A stretch of 64,000 bases of DNA, taken from positions 2,790,001-2,854,000 of the forward strand of contig NZ_CP094529.1 in the NCBI RefSeq assembly GCF_022811665.1, written 5' to 3'. The notes under the pieces are model-generated. The model saw only the letters and a program-made list of their open reading frames with translations. It was not told where the DNA came from and searched no databases. Shown piece by piece: positions 34,088-42,012 of this stretch. Source of the DNA: Chryseobacterium oryzae. Lineage in GTDB: Bacteria; Bacteroidota; Bacteroidia; Flavobacteriales; Weeksellaceae. Position 1 is the first letter of the stretch. Each line of letters begins with the position of its first letter. The position numbers and the translations under genes were made by a program.

Positions 34088-35338
34088 TTATGCTTTTTCC
34101 TTTTCAGCCTTAATAAATTCAGCCAGATTTTTAATGGCAGAATCGTGTATTCTCACAAACGTATTTTTCTTGTCCCAGACATAGCCAGCGAGAACCGCAC
34201 AGATTTTTCTCTTGACATCGGGGTTCTCTGGCTGGTGGAAAAATAATTCCTGAAGATTTCCGGTGTACCATTCTTTTACATAAGTGGTAAAAACATCCAC
34301 GCCGTACAAAATGTAATCTGCGTAGTCTTTTTGCCAGTCGATTTTTTCACCGTTCAATTGTCTTAAGGCCAATTTTGCAGCAAGCATTCCGGATTCTGTG
34401 GCAAAAGCCATTCCTGAAGAGAAAACAGGATCCAGAAACTCAGAAGCATTCCCGGTTAGCGCAAAACCGTCTCCGTATAATTTTTTTACCGAACACGAGT
34501 AATCTTTTAGATGCTTAGGCTCAAACAAAAATTCTACATCACCAAAACGTTTCACGTAATAATCGGACAAAGAGATTGCCTTTCTCAAAGCTTCTGCAGG
34601 ATCTCCGTTTTCGGAAAGTTTATCAATATACTCAGTTGGACCAACAATTCCTACACTGGTATTTCCGTTCGAAAATGGGATTACCCAAAGCCAGACTTCA
34701 GTTTCTATAATATCGAAAGAAATAAGTGTTCCCTCTGTTCCTTCTTCTCTGTTAATGTCTTTTATATGAGAAAAAATAGCAGAATGAGGGGATAATTTTG
34801 ATGGCTTTTCCAAATCTAAAAGTTTGGGCAACACTCGTCCGTAACCACTGGAATCTATGACGAATTTGGCATGAATTTCTTTAGTGTCACCGTTTTTATC
34901 TCTAACAGTGGTGATAGAATCTGTTCCGCTGAACTCAATTCCTATAACTTCCGTCTCAAACTCAAGATCTATCCCTTTGTTAATGACTTCCTGTGCAAGT
35001 GTATTATCAAAATCTGCCCTCGGAACCTGCCAAGTCCAATCCCAGCCTTCTCCAAATTTATTACTGAAATCAAAAATGCAAACCTCTTTGCCACGCAGAA
35101 AACGGGCTCCGAGTTTTTTTTCGAAACCCATCTTATCCAATGCGGGGAAGAGCCCGGCTTCATCAAAATGATCCATCACACGAGGAATAAGGCTTTCACC
35201 TACTACAAGCCTTGGGAATTTTGTCTTTTCAACAACTTTTACATTGATGTTGTTCTTCTTTAGAAATGCAGAAGATACGCATCCCGAAGGACCGGCTCCA
35301 ATCACAAGAACGTCAACAAATTCTTTGTTCATCTTCAA
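34088..35338 (-). CDS. FAD-dependent halogenase-like monooxygenase, pigment cluster
   Basis: 416-residue flavoprotein of the tryptophan-halogenase/geranylgeranyl-reductase superfamily. FAD binding: VLVIGAGPSGCVSSAFL (10-26). The block WLWVIP (216-221) matches the WxWxIP signature of flavin-dependent halogenases, which blocks monooxygenation. GNASEFLDPVFSSGMAFATESG closes the FAD site. The catalytic lysine of halogenases may be K38 or K40 in VVEKTKFPR. Flexirubin clusters contain such a gene and many flexirubins are chlorinated, so aryl-ring halogenation is likely; a hydroxylase or reductase role remains possible. It runs opposite to the two neighbouring cluster genes and converges with the ligase gene, ending 50 bases from it. 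Confidence 0.85.
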   Translation of the reverse strand: MKMNKEFVDVLVIGAGPSGCVSSAFLKKNNINVKVVEKTKFPRLVVGESLIPRVMDHFDEAGLFPALDKMGFEKKLGARFLRGKEVCIFDFSNKFGEGWDWTWQVPRADFDNTLAQEVINKGIDLEFETEVIGIEFSGTDSITTVRDKNGDTKEIHAKFVIDSSGYGRVLPKLLDLEKPSKLSPHSAIFSHIKDINREEGTEGTLISFDIIETEVWLWVIPFSNGNTSVGIVGPTEYIDKLSENGDPAEALRKAISLSDYYVKRFGDVEFLFEPKHLKDYSCSVKKLYGDGFALTGNASEFLDPVFSSGMAFATESGMLAAKLALRQLNGEKIDWQKDYADYILYGVDVFTTYVKEWYTGNLQELFFHQPENPDVKRKICAVLAGYVWDKKNTFVRIHDSAIKNLAEFIKAEKEKA

Positions 35339-35430
35339 TTTTTTATTTTGATAATTACTTATATCTTTGTCAAAATATAGAGTAGAGATTTTAAATTTCT
35401 ACAAAATTAGCCATTATTAGTTTTTAATTA

Positions 35431-36948
35431 ATGAAAATAAACGATTTTTTAAAGCTGAAAGATTTTCAGGAAGTTATATTCAACGATAAAGAAATTGATC
35501 TTGATGAATCTCTCATTGCAAGAGTAGAGGCAAGTTTTCAGTTTTTGAAAGAGTTTTCAAAAGATAAAATAATTTATGGAGTCAATACTGGTTTTGGTCC
35601 TATGGCACAGTTCAAGATCAGCGATGAAGACAAAAATCAGCTCCAGTACAATCTTATAAGAAGCCATTCTTCGGGTATAGGAAATCCACTGCCTGAAGAT
35701 GAAGTGAAAGCTGCCATGTTAGCAAGACTAAACACACTTTCCAGAGGAAATTCGGGTGTTCATACGTCGGTTGTCTTTTTGCTTAAAGATTTGATAAACA
35801 GAGATATTACGCCACTTATTTTTGAGCATGGCGGTGTTGGGGCAAGCGGAGATTTGGTACAGCTTGCTCATTTGGCTCTGGTATTGATTGGGGAAGGTGA
35901 AGTATTCTATAAAGGTGAAAGAAAATCAACGAAAGAAGTTTTTGGGATTGAAAATTTACAGCCTATCAAAGTAGAAATACGTGAAGGTCTTGGCTTGATG
36001 AACGGAACTTCTGTAATGTCGGGAATAGGGATTGTAAATGCACACAAAGCAAGAAAACTTACCGAAATTTCTCTGCAGTTTTCGTGTGCAATTAATGAGC
36101 TTGTTCAGGCGTATGACGATCATCTTTCTGAATCTCTCAATAACACTAAAAGACATATCGGGCAGCAAAAAATTGCTGAGAAAATGAGAAATCATCTTGC
36201 AGACAGTAAGCTGATCAGGAAAAGAGCAGACCACCTCTACACCCGTTTTGATGAACAAGAGAAAATTTTTAAAGACAAAGTTCAGGAATATTATTCAATA
36301 CGGTGTGTTCCGCAGATTTTAGGCCCTGTTTTAGATACTTTAGAATTTACAGAACAGATTTTGGAAGACGAAATCAATTCTGCGAATGATAATCCTATTA
36401 TTAATGTAGAAGAGCAGCATGTTTACCATGGCGGAAATTTCCATGGCGATTATATTTCTCTGGAAATGGATAAACTGAAAATTGTGGTTACAAAACTGAC
36501 AATGTTGGCAGAAAGGCAGCTTAATTATCTTCTAAATGCAAAAATTAACGAAATTTTCCCTCCATTCGTAAATCTGGGTAAGCTGGGTTTCAATTTTGGA
36601 ATGCAGGGCGTTCAGTTTACAGCAACTTCCACAACGGCAGAAAGCCAGATGTTGTCAAATCCTATGTACGTTCACAGTATCCCGAATAACAATGATAATC
36701 AGGATATTGTAAGCATGGGAACCAACGCTGCGGTGATCTGCAGAAAAGTAATTGAGAACGCATTCGAAGTACTTTCCATTGAGGCAATTACCATTGTGCA
36801 GGCAATAGAATATCTTGGTTTCCAGGATAAAATTTCTTCAAAAACAAAAGAACTGTATGATGAGATAAGAAACATTATTCCTGCTTTTTCGGATGATATG
36901 GTCATGTATCCTTATCTGCAAAAAGTAAAAGATTACCTTAAAAAGTAA
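35431..36948 (+). CDS. Aromatic amino acid ammonia-lyase (tyrosine ammonia-lyase type)
   Basis: 505 residues. The MIO cofactor forms from A138-S139-G140 in GGVGASGDLVQLAH; the catalytic tyrosine is Y49 in IYGVNTGFGP. Other conserved blocks are RNTLSRG-like NTLSRGNSGV, NGTSVMSG and SANDNPI. The residue pair that sets substrate choice is S78-H79 (LIRSHSSGIG), as in histidine ammonia-lyases; yet the gene lies in a pigment cluster, without the rest of the histidine degradation genes, and the Flavobacterium johnsoniae tyrosine ammonia-lyase belongs to this branch. The likely reaction is tyrosine to 4-coumarate, the aromatic starter of flexirubin. It begins the plus-strand operon that runs to 43689. 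Specificity is inference. Confidence 0.9.
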   Translation: MKINDFLKLKDFQEVIFNDKEIDLDESLIARVEASFQFLKEFSKDKIIYGVNTGFGPMAQFKISDEDKNQLQYNLIRSHSSGIGNPLPEDEVKAAMLARLNTLSRGNSGVHTSVVFLLKDLINRDITPLIFEHGGVGASGDLVQLAHLALVLIGEGEVFYKGERKSTKEVFGIENLQPIKVEIREGLGLMNGTSVMSGIGIVNAHKARKLTEISLQFSCAINELVQAYDDHLSESLNNTKRHIGQQKIAEKMRNHLADSKLIRKRADHLYTRFDEQEKIFKDKVQEYYSIRCVPQILGPVLDTLEFTEQILEDEINSANDNPIINVEEQHVYHGGNFHGDYISLEMDKLKIVVTKLTMLAERQLNYLLNAKINEIFPPFVNLGKLGFNFGMQGVQFTATSTTAESQMLSNPMYVHSIPNNNDNQDIVSMGTNAAVICRKVIENAFEVLSIEAITIVQAIEYLGFQDKISSKTKELYDEIRNIIPAFSDDMVMYPYLQKVKDYLKK

Positions 36949-36996
36949 TAGGTTTAAAGTTTTGAAAACCAATTAAATAAAACTAAAACAAAACAC

Positions 36997-37728
36997 ATGA
37001 AATGTGCAATCATAACCGGCGGTTCCAGAGGGATAGGAAGAGCAATTTGCCTTAAGCTAGCGGAAGAAAAAAATTACCATATTTTAATTAATTATACTTC
37101 CAATGAAGCTGCCGCAAGTGAAACTTTAGAAAAGGTTAAAGCTCTAGGTTCTACAGGAGAAATCTTGAAATTTGATGTTGGGAATGCCGAAGAAACCAAA
37201 AATATTTTAACAGAATGGCAGGAAACTCATCCCAATGCCATCGTGGAGGTCATTGTAAATAATGCCGGGATTACCAGAGATGGCTTGTTTATGTGGATGA
37301 GTACTGAAGACTGGAACTCTGTGATTAATACAAGCCTGAACGGTTTTTACAACGTCACCAATTTCTTTATCCAAAAATTATTACGAAATAAATACGGAAG
37401 AGTCATCAATATGGTTTCCGTTTCCGGCGTGAAAGGTACGGCTGGGCAAACGAATTATTCTGCTGCAAAAGGAGCTTTGGTAGCCGCTACAAAAGCTTTG
37501 GCACAGGAGGTTGCCAAAAGGAATATTACCGTAAACGCTGTTGCTCCGGGCTTCATAAAAACAGATATGACGCAGGATTTTAACGAAGATGAGTTGAAGG
37601 CAATGATTCCCGCCAACCGTTTTGGTGAAGCGGAAGAGGTGGCAGATCTGGTTGCATTTTTAGCATCAAAGAAGTCATCTTATATTACAGGAGAAATCAT
37701 CAATATCAACGGAGGAATTTATTCGTAA
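36997..37728 (+). CDS. 3-oxoacyl-ACP reductase (FabG-like), pigment cluster
   Basis: Short-chain dehydrogenase of 243 residues. NADPH binding: IITGGSRGIGRAICLKL (5-21) and NNAGITRDGLF (about 88-98). Catalytic serine, tyrosine and lysine lie in MVSVSGVKGTAGQTNYSAAKGALV. PGFIKTDMT closes the active site. In aryl-polyene and flexirubin pathways this enzyme reduces the beta-keto group of the growing ACP-bound chain. It is 48 bases behind the ammonia-lyase and ahead of the ketosynthase; a repeat-bearing gap of 133 bases separates it from the latter. A housekeeping fabG is expected elsewhere. Confidence 0.92.
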   Translation: MKCAIITGGSRGIGRAICLKLAEEKNYHILINYTSNEAAASETLEKVKALGSTGEILKFDVGNAEETKNILTEWQETHPNAIVEVIVNNAGITRDGLFMWMSTEDWNSVINTSLNGFYNVTNFFIQKLLRNKYGRVINMVSVSGVKGTAGQTNYSAAKGALVAATKALAQEVAKRNITVNAVAPGFIKTDMTQDFNEDELKAMIPANRFGEAEEVADLVAFLASKKSSYITGEIININGGIYS

Positions 37729-37743
37729 TTAATGTATATTATT

Positions 37744-37850
37744 GCAATATAACAATGTACCAAATTAATGTAAAAGGATAGCAATATAACAATTTACCAA
37801 TCTGATTCGGCTTTGTAAAATTGATGCATCGGTACATTATTAAATTGTTA
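37744..37850. repeat. Intergenic direct and inverted repeat
   Basis: GCAATATAACAATGTACCAA (37744-37763) recurs with one change at 37781-37800 (T for G). The right side (37831-37850) carries GGTACATTATTAAATTGTTA, whose reverse complement again begins AACAAT and ends GTACC. So the gap between FabG and ketosynthase holds two direct copies facing one inverted copy. The right end shares the ATTGAT...TACATTATTAAA sequence with the hairpin at 39370-39440, implying one repeat family. Confidence 0.7.
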
Positions 37851-37861
37851 AATTTAAAAAG

Positions 37862-39082
37862 ATGGAAAACAGGGTTGTGATTACCGGAATGGGAATTTAT
37901 TCCTGCATAGGAACTTCTTTGGAAGAGGTGAAAGAATCTCTCTATCAGGGCAAATCCGGTATTGTTTTAGACGAAAACAGAAAAGAATTTGGCTTCCGCT
38001 CGGGTCTTACCGGCGTGGTTCCGAAGCCTGATCTCAAAAACCTTCTCGGCAGAAGACAGCGCATCAGTATGGGTGAAGAAAGCGAGTATGCTTACATCGC
38101 TACGCTCGATGCATTGAAACAGGCTAATATCACGCAGGAATTTTTAGATGAGAATGAGGTGGGTATTTTATATGGAAATGACAGTGTTTCTCAGGCAGTT
38201 GTAGAGTCTATCGACATTGCAAGAGAAAAAAAAGACACAACACTCATGGGCTCGGGAGCAATTTTCAAGTCGATGAATTCTACTGTTACGATGAATCTTT
38301 CAACCATTTTTAAATTAAGAGGGATTAATCTTACCATCAGTGCAGCTTGTGCAAGCGGTTCTCACTCGTTAGGTCTTGCTTTTATGATGATTAAAAATGG
38401 CTTTCAGGATATGATTATCTGTGGCGGAGCACAGGAAACCAACAAATATTCGATGGCGAGCTTTGATGGGCTGGGCGTTTTTTCTGTTCGTGAAAATGAG
38501 CCTACAAAAGCATCAAGACCTTTCGATTCTGGAAGAGATGGTTTAATTCCCAGCGGTGGTGCTGCAACTTTAATTGTTGAAAGTTTAGAATCTGCTCAAA
38601 AAAGAGGAGCCAATATTATTGCAGAAATTGTCGGCTACGGATTTTCTTCCAACGGCGGTCATATCTCTACTCCTAATGTAGATGGTCCTGCTTTGGCCAT
38701 GAACAGAGCATTGCAACAATCTGGTTTGCAGGTGAAAGATATTGATTATATTAATGCTCACGCTACGTCTACCCCAATTGGGGATGCTAATGAAGCAAAA
38801 GCAATCTACGAAATTTTCGGTGATGAAGTTCCCGTAAGTTCTACAAAATCAATGACGGGGCACGAGTGTTGGATGGCTGGAGCAAGCGAGGTGATTTATT
38901 CTATCCTAATGATGGAGAACGATTTTGTGGCGCCGAATATCAATTTGGAAAATCCTGATGAAGAAGCACAAAAGATAAATTTAATCTCCGAAACCAAAAA
39001 TCAAAAAATTGACGTATTTTTGTCGAATTCTTTTGGATTTGGCGGAACCAATTCCGCTTTAATCGTTAAAAAATTTGAATAA
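37862..39082 (+). CDS. Beta-ketoacyl-ACP synthase, pigment cluster
   Basis: 406-residue condensing enzyme of the KAS I/II class. The active-site cysteine is C163 in AACASGSHSLG; the two histidines are in NAHATSTPIGD and KSMTGHECWMAG. It would elongate the coumaroyl-derived chain with malonyl-ACP units in aryl-polyene synthesis. Such pathways normally use a second, inactive ketosynthase partner (chain-length factor); no second gene is visible next to it. Stop codon and the ATG of the acyl carrier protein are separated by four bases, so the two are translated together. Confidence 0.93.
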   Translation: MENRVVITGMGIYSCIGTSLEEVKESLYQGKSGIVLDENRKEFGFRSGLTGVVPKPDLKNLLGRRQRISMGEESEYAYIATLDALKQANITQEFLDENEVGILYGNDSVSQAVVESIDIAREKKDTTLMGSGAIFKSMNSTVTMNLSTIFKLRGINLTISAACASGSHSLGLAFMMIKNGFQDMIICGGAQETNKYSMASFDGLGVFSVRENEPTKASRPFDSGRDGLIPSGGAATLIVESLESAQKRGANIIAEIVGYGFSSNGGHISTPNVDGPALAMNRALQQSGLQVKDIDYINAHATSTPIGDANEAKAIYEIFGDEVPVSSTKSMTGHECWMAGASEVIYSILMMENDFVAPNINLENPDEEAQKINLISETKNQKIDVFLSNSFGFGGTNSALIVKKFE

Positions 39083-39086
39083 AAAC

Positions 39087-39341
39087 ATGGAAAAAGAAAA
39101 AATTGTTGCCATTGCAAATGATTTTTTAATCAATGAATTTGAGGTAGATGGAGACGAAATAAATAACGAGGCACACTTCAAAAAAACTTTGGGATTAGAC
39201 AGTTTAGACTATATAGATTTGGTAGTGGTTATCGAATCTAATTTTGGCGTAAAACTGGGCGAAGCAGATTTTAAAGACATCATCACTTTCGACGATTTCT
39301 ATTCGACGATTGAGAAAAAAATTGCAGAAAAAAACGCTTAA
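39087..39341 (+). CDS. Acyl carrier protein, pigment cluster
   Basis: 84 residues. The phosphopantetheine attachment site is S39 in LGLDSLDYIDL; acidic helices as usual. It carries the growing polyene chain for the adjacent ketosynthase and reductase. I placed the start at ATG 39087, four bases after the ketosynthase stop, rather than at a TTG at 39075 that overlaps it. The sequence GLDSLDYIDLVVVIE differs from the housekeeping AcpP pattern (GADSLDxVELVM), consistent with a pathway-specific carrier. Confidence 0.94.
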   Translation: MEKEKIVAIANDFLINEFEVDGDEINNEAHFKKTLGLDSLDYIDLVVVIESNFGVKLGEADFKDIITFDDFYSTIEKKIAEKNA

Positions 39342-39369
39342 CTATTGATTAAAATTTTACTCAAAAATG

Positions 39370-39440
39370 TAATAATATAACATCTGACAGTAATGCAATA
39401 TTTAAAGAGATTGCTGTTTTGTCAGATTGATACATTATTA
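39370..39440. repeat. 71-bp hairpin repeat between acpP-like and acyltransferase genes
   Basis: TAATAATATAACATCTGACA (39370-39389) is matched by the reverse complement of 39420-39440 with few differences; the core TCTGACA/TGTCAGA is perfect. Inside, GCAAT (39395-39399) and ATTGC (39410-39414) extend the fold. Its outer sequences resemble the repeat at 37744-37850. Not followed by a T run, so not a normal terminator. Confidence 0.75.
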
Positions 39441-39450
39441 AACTAATGCT

Positions 39451-40335
39451 ATGAACAAATGGAAAGGTAAATCTAAAGGTACTATTTTAGGGTACCGGAT
39501 TTTTGTTTGGTGCATTAGGAATTTAGGCATCCGCAGTTCATATTTTGTACTTTATTTTGTTGCATTTTATTACTTTTTATTCGAAAAGAAAAGCAACAGA
39601 TATTACAGGTATTATTTTCAGAAACGCCTTAAGTATGGTTTTTGGAAAACAAAGCGTTCTCAATTTAAAAATTACTTCACATTCGGGACCATTTTAATCG
39701 ATAAAACTGCTATTTCAGCTGGTTTGCGCAACAAATACACCTATGAATTTGACGGAATTGAAAATTTAAAAAACCTTTTATCAGAAAAAAAAGGCGGCGT
39801 CCTCATCAGTGCACACATCGGAAATTTCGAAGTGGCAGAACATTTTTTCGCAGAGATAGATTTCGATTGTCAGATTAATTTAATCACAACAGATCAGGAA
39901 GTTACCATTATAAAAGAATACTTGGAAAGCGTTTCTGTGAAGAAAAGCAATATGAAGTTCATTTACATCAAAGAAGATATGTCGCATATTTTCGAGATTA
40001 ACGAAGCACTTTCAAAGAATGAACTCATCTGCTTCACAGGCGACCGTTATTTCGAAGGTTCAAAATTTTTGGAAGCTGATCTCTTGGGAAAAACTGCCAA
40101 ATTTCCTGCCGGTCCATTTCTTATAGCTTCCAGGCTGGGCGTTCCGGTGGTTTATGTGTATGTGATGAAAGAAAAAAATCTACATTATCATCTTTATGCA
40201 AGAGTTGCCCAAAATATCAAAAAGAGAGATTCTCAGGGACTTTTAAACTCCTACGTTCAGAATCTTGAATCTATGGTGAAAAAATATCCGCTTCAATGGT
40301 TTAATTACTTCGATTTTTGGGACGATGTAGATTAA
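39451..40335 (+). CDS. LpxL/HtrB-like acyltransferase, pigment cluster
   Basis: 294 residues of the lipid A lauroyl acyltransferase fold. An N-terminal hydrophobic helix (about 26-45) anchors it to the inner membrane; the catalytic HX4E motif is H122-E127 in SAHIGNFEVAEH, and GDRYFEGSK and FPAGPFLIASRLGVPVVY are the further family blocks. Relatives of this type occur in aryl-polyene and flexirubin clusters rather than in lipid A synthesis; it probably moves the ACP-bound polyene acyl chain onto a lipid-like acceptor, in flexirubin possibly the dialkylresorcinol. It lies 109 bases behind the carrier protein with a hairpin repeat between them. The acceptor is inference. Confidence 0.88.
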   Translation: MNKWKGKSKGTILGYRIFVWCIRNLGIRSSYFVLYFVAFYYFLFEKKSNRYYRYYFQKRLKYGFWKTKRSQFKNYFTFGTILIDKTAISAGLRNKYTYEFDGIENLKNLLSEKKGGVLISAHIGNFEVAEHFFAEIDFDCQINLITTDQEVTIIKEYLESVSVKKSNMKFIYIKEDMSHIFEINEALSKNELICFTGDRYFEGSKFLEADLLGKTAKFPAGPFLIASRLGVPVVYVYVMKEKNLHYHLYARVAQNIKKRDSQGLLNSYVQNLESMVKKYPLQWFNYFDFWDDVD

Positions 40336-40411
40336 AATTTAATATTTTTAGGGTACTTTTTCATCCACAAAAGGATTTGCGATTAGGATATAAACAACTC
40401 CACACATAAAA

Positions 40412-40446
40412 ATTCCCCTCCCTTGGAGGGGTTCGGGGTGGTTTTA
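40412..40446. repeat. GC-rich palindromic repeat fragment
   Basis: CCCCTCC (40415-40421), loop CTT, GGAGGGG (40425-40431), then TTCGGGGTGGTTTT. This G/C-rich island stands out in the AT-rich gap. It looks like a short form of a dispersed repeat beginning CCCCTCC...GGAGGGG and ending GGGGTGG that I recall from flavobacterial genomes. Confidence 0.6.
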
Positions 40447-40487
40447 TACATATTTAAAATAAAAACGGAAGTCAAAATATCTTAAAA

Positions 40488-42002
40488 TTGAAAAAACATT
40501 ACGACATATTAGTCATCGGGAGCGGTATCGGAGGGCTTGTTTCCGCATTGATCCTTGCAAAAGAAGGCTTGAAAGTCTGTGTTTTAGAAAAAAATAATCA
40601 ATACGGCGGTAATCTTCAGACATTTTCCCGTGATAAGCATATTTTTGATACCGGAGTTCATTATCTTGGCGGACTTTCCGAAGGGCAAAATCTTCATCAG
40701 TTTTTTTCTTATCTGGAAATCATAGACGACCTTGAACTTCATAAAATGGATGAAGATGCTTATGATAAAATCACTTTCGGCGATGATAAAACCGAATATC
40801 CTCATGCACAAGGTTATGAAAATTTCGTAAAACAACTTTCTTTACATTTTCCTGATGAAAAAGAAAATCTGGAGAATTATTGTGAAGAAATCCAGCGGGT
40901 TTGCAGTAATTTTCCCAGATATAATGTAGTGGGACAAAACAGGTATAATGAAGAAGTTCTTCATCTGAATACCAAGAGATTTATCGAGTCCATTACCGCA
41001 GATAAAAAATTGCAGGCGATTTTGTTGGGTTCCAATTTTCTCTATGCTGGTGATTCTGAAAATATCCCTTTTTACGTACATGCTTTAACGGTAAATTCTT
41101 ATATCCAAAGTGCTTATAAATGTTCAAAAGGCGGAAGCCAGATTTCAAAATTACTCATCAGAAAATTGAGGGAATATGATGCTGATATTTTTAAACATGC
41201 TGAAGTTTCTGAAATGATCTTTGACGAAAAAGATATTCTTAGAGGAGTAAAAATACGTTCGGGGAAACAGGTTTATTCAAACCTGTTTATCTCAAATATT
41301 GAAATTCGTTCCATCATCAAATTGATCGGAGAACATCGACTGAAAAAATCATTTGTCAATAGAATTAGCAGTTGGGAACCGGTTTCTTCGTGCTTCAGTG
41401 TTTATTTTGTTTTAAATCCGAACACCATTTCAAACTTTAATTATAATGTTTATCATTTTTCGTCTAAAGATTTAGTTTGGAAAGCTTTTCAATATAAAAA
41501 AGAAAACTGGCCGGAAACCTACATGCTTTCATCAACGCCATCTAAGAAAAATCAAGAATTTGCAGAGAGTTTAACGGCAATTTCCTATATGAGCTTTGAG
41601 GAGGTGAAAGAATGGGAAAAGACTTTCAACACGATTGCTGATGAACGTGAAAGAGGAGAATGGTACGAAAAATTTAAAAATGAAAAAGCCGAAAAAATGC
41701 TTCAGGCTTTGGAAAAAAAGATGCCTCATCTTAGAGAATCCATAAAAAGCATTTATACCTCATCACCACTGTCATATCGGGATTATATCGGAAGTTTTGA
41801 AGGAAATATGTACGGTTATTCAAAAACCTCAGAAAACCCTTTAAAAACCATGGTTTCACCACGTACCAAGATTCCTAACTTATTTCTCACCGGTCAGTCA
41901 GTGAATATGCACGGGATTTTGGGTTGTACTATTGGTGCTTTCAACACTTGTGCAGAGATTTTAGGTAAAGAATTGATTGATGAACGTCTGTCAAAATTGT
42001 AA
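40488..42002 (+). CDS. CrtI-like FAD oxidoreductase, pigment cluster
   Basis: 504-residue flavoprotein of the phytoene desaturase/CrtISO superfamily. FAD binding: DILVIGSGIGGLVSALILAKEGLKV (5-29), with GGNLQTF and FDTGVHYLGG following; the C-terminal FAD block is NLFLTGQSVNMHGILGCTIGA. In carotenoid-like pathways such enzymes desaturate or isomerise; in a flexirubin set it may act on the polyene chain. The start is TTG 40488, which gives the canonical beta-strand at position 5; no ATG is nearby. It is not evidence for carotenoid synthesis by itself, as no crtB or crtY lies near. The next gene begins ten bases after its stop. Confidence 0.87.
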   Translation: MKKHYDILVIGSGIGGLVSALILAKEGLKVCVLEKNNQYGGNLQTFSRDKHIFDTGVHYLGGLSEGQNLHQFFSYLEIIDDLELHKMDEDAYDKITFGDDKTEYPHAQGYENFVKQLSLHFPDEKENLENYCEEIQRVCSNFPRYNVVGQNRYNEEVLHLNTKRFIESITADKKLQAILLGSNFLYAGDSENIPFYVHALTVNSYIQSAYKCSKGGSQISKLLIRKLREYDADIFKHAEVSEMIFDEKDILRGVKIRSGKQVYSNLFISNIEIRSIIKLIGEHRLKKSFVNRISSWEPVSSCFSVYFVLNPNTISNFNYNVYHFSSKDLVWKAFQYKKENWPETYMLSSTPSKKNQEFAESLTAISYMSFEEVKEWEKTFNTIADERERGEWYEKFKNEKAEKMLQALEKKMPHLRESIKSIYTSSPLSYRDYIGSFEGNMYGYSKTSENPLKTMVSPRTKIPNLFLTGQSVNMHGILGCTIGAFNTCAEILGKELIDERLSKL

Positions 42003-42012
42003 AGTTTAACCG

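Noticed and set aside
35431..36948. Naming the ammonia-lyase as histidine ammonia-lyase (hutH)
   Set aside because: The S-H pair suggests it, but no hutU, hutI or hutG lies near and the setting is a pigment cluster.
37744..37800. Two nearly identical 20-base repeats, considered as a start of a CRISPR array
   Set aside because: Only two direct copies with a 17-base spacer plus an inverted copy, no cas genes, and resemblance to a hairpin repeat nearby.
40488..42002. CrtI-like gene read as carotenoid biosynthesis
   Set aside because: No phytoene synthase or cyclase gene nearby, and the neighbours are flexirubin-type genes; superfamily membership alone does not prove carotenoid activity.
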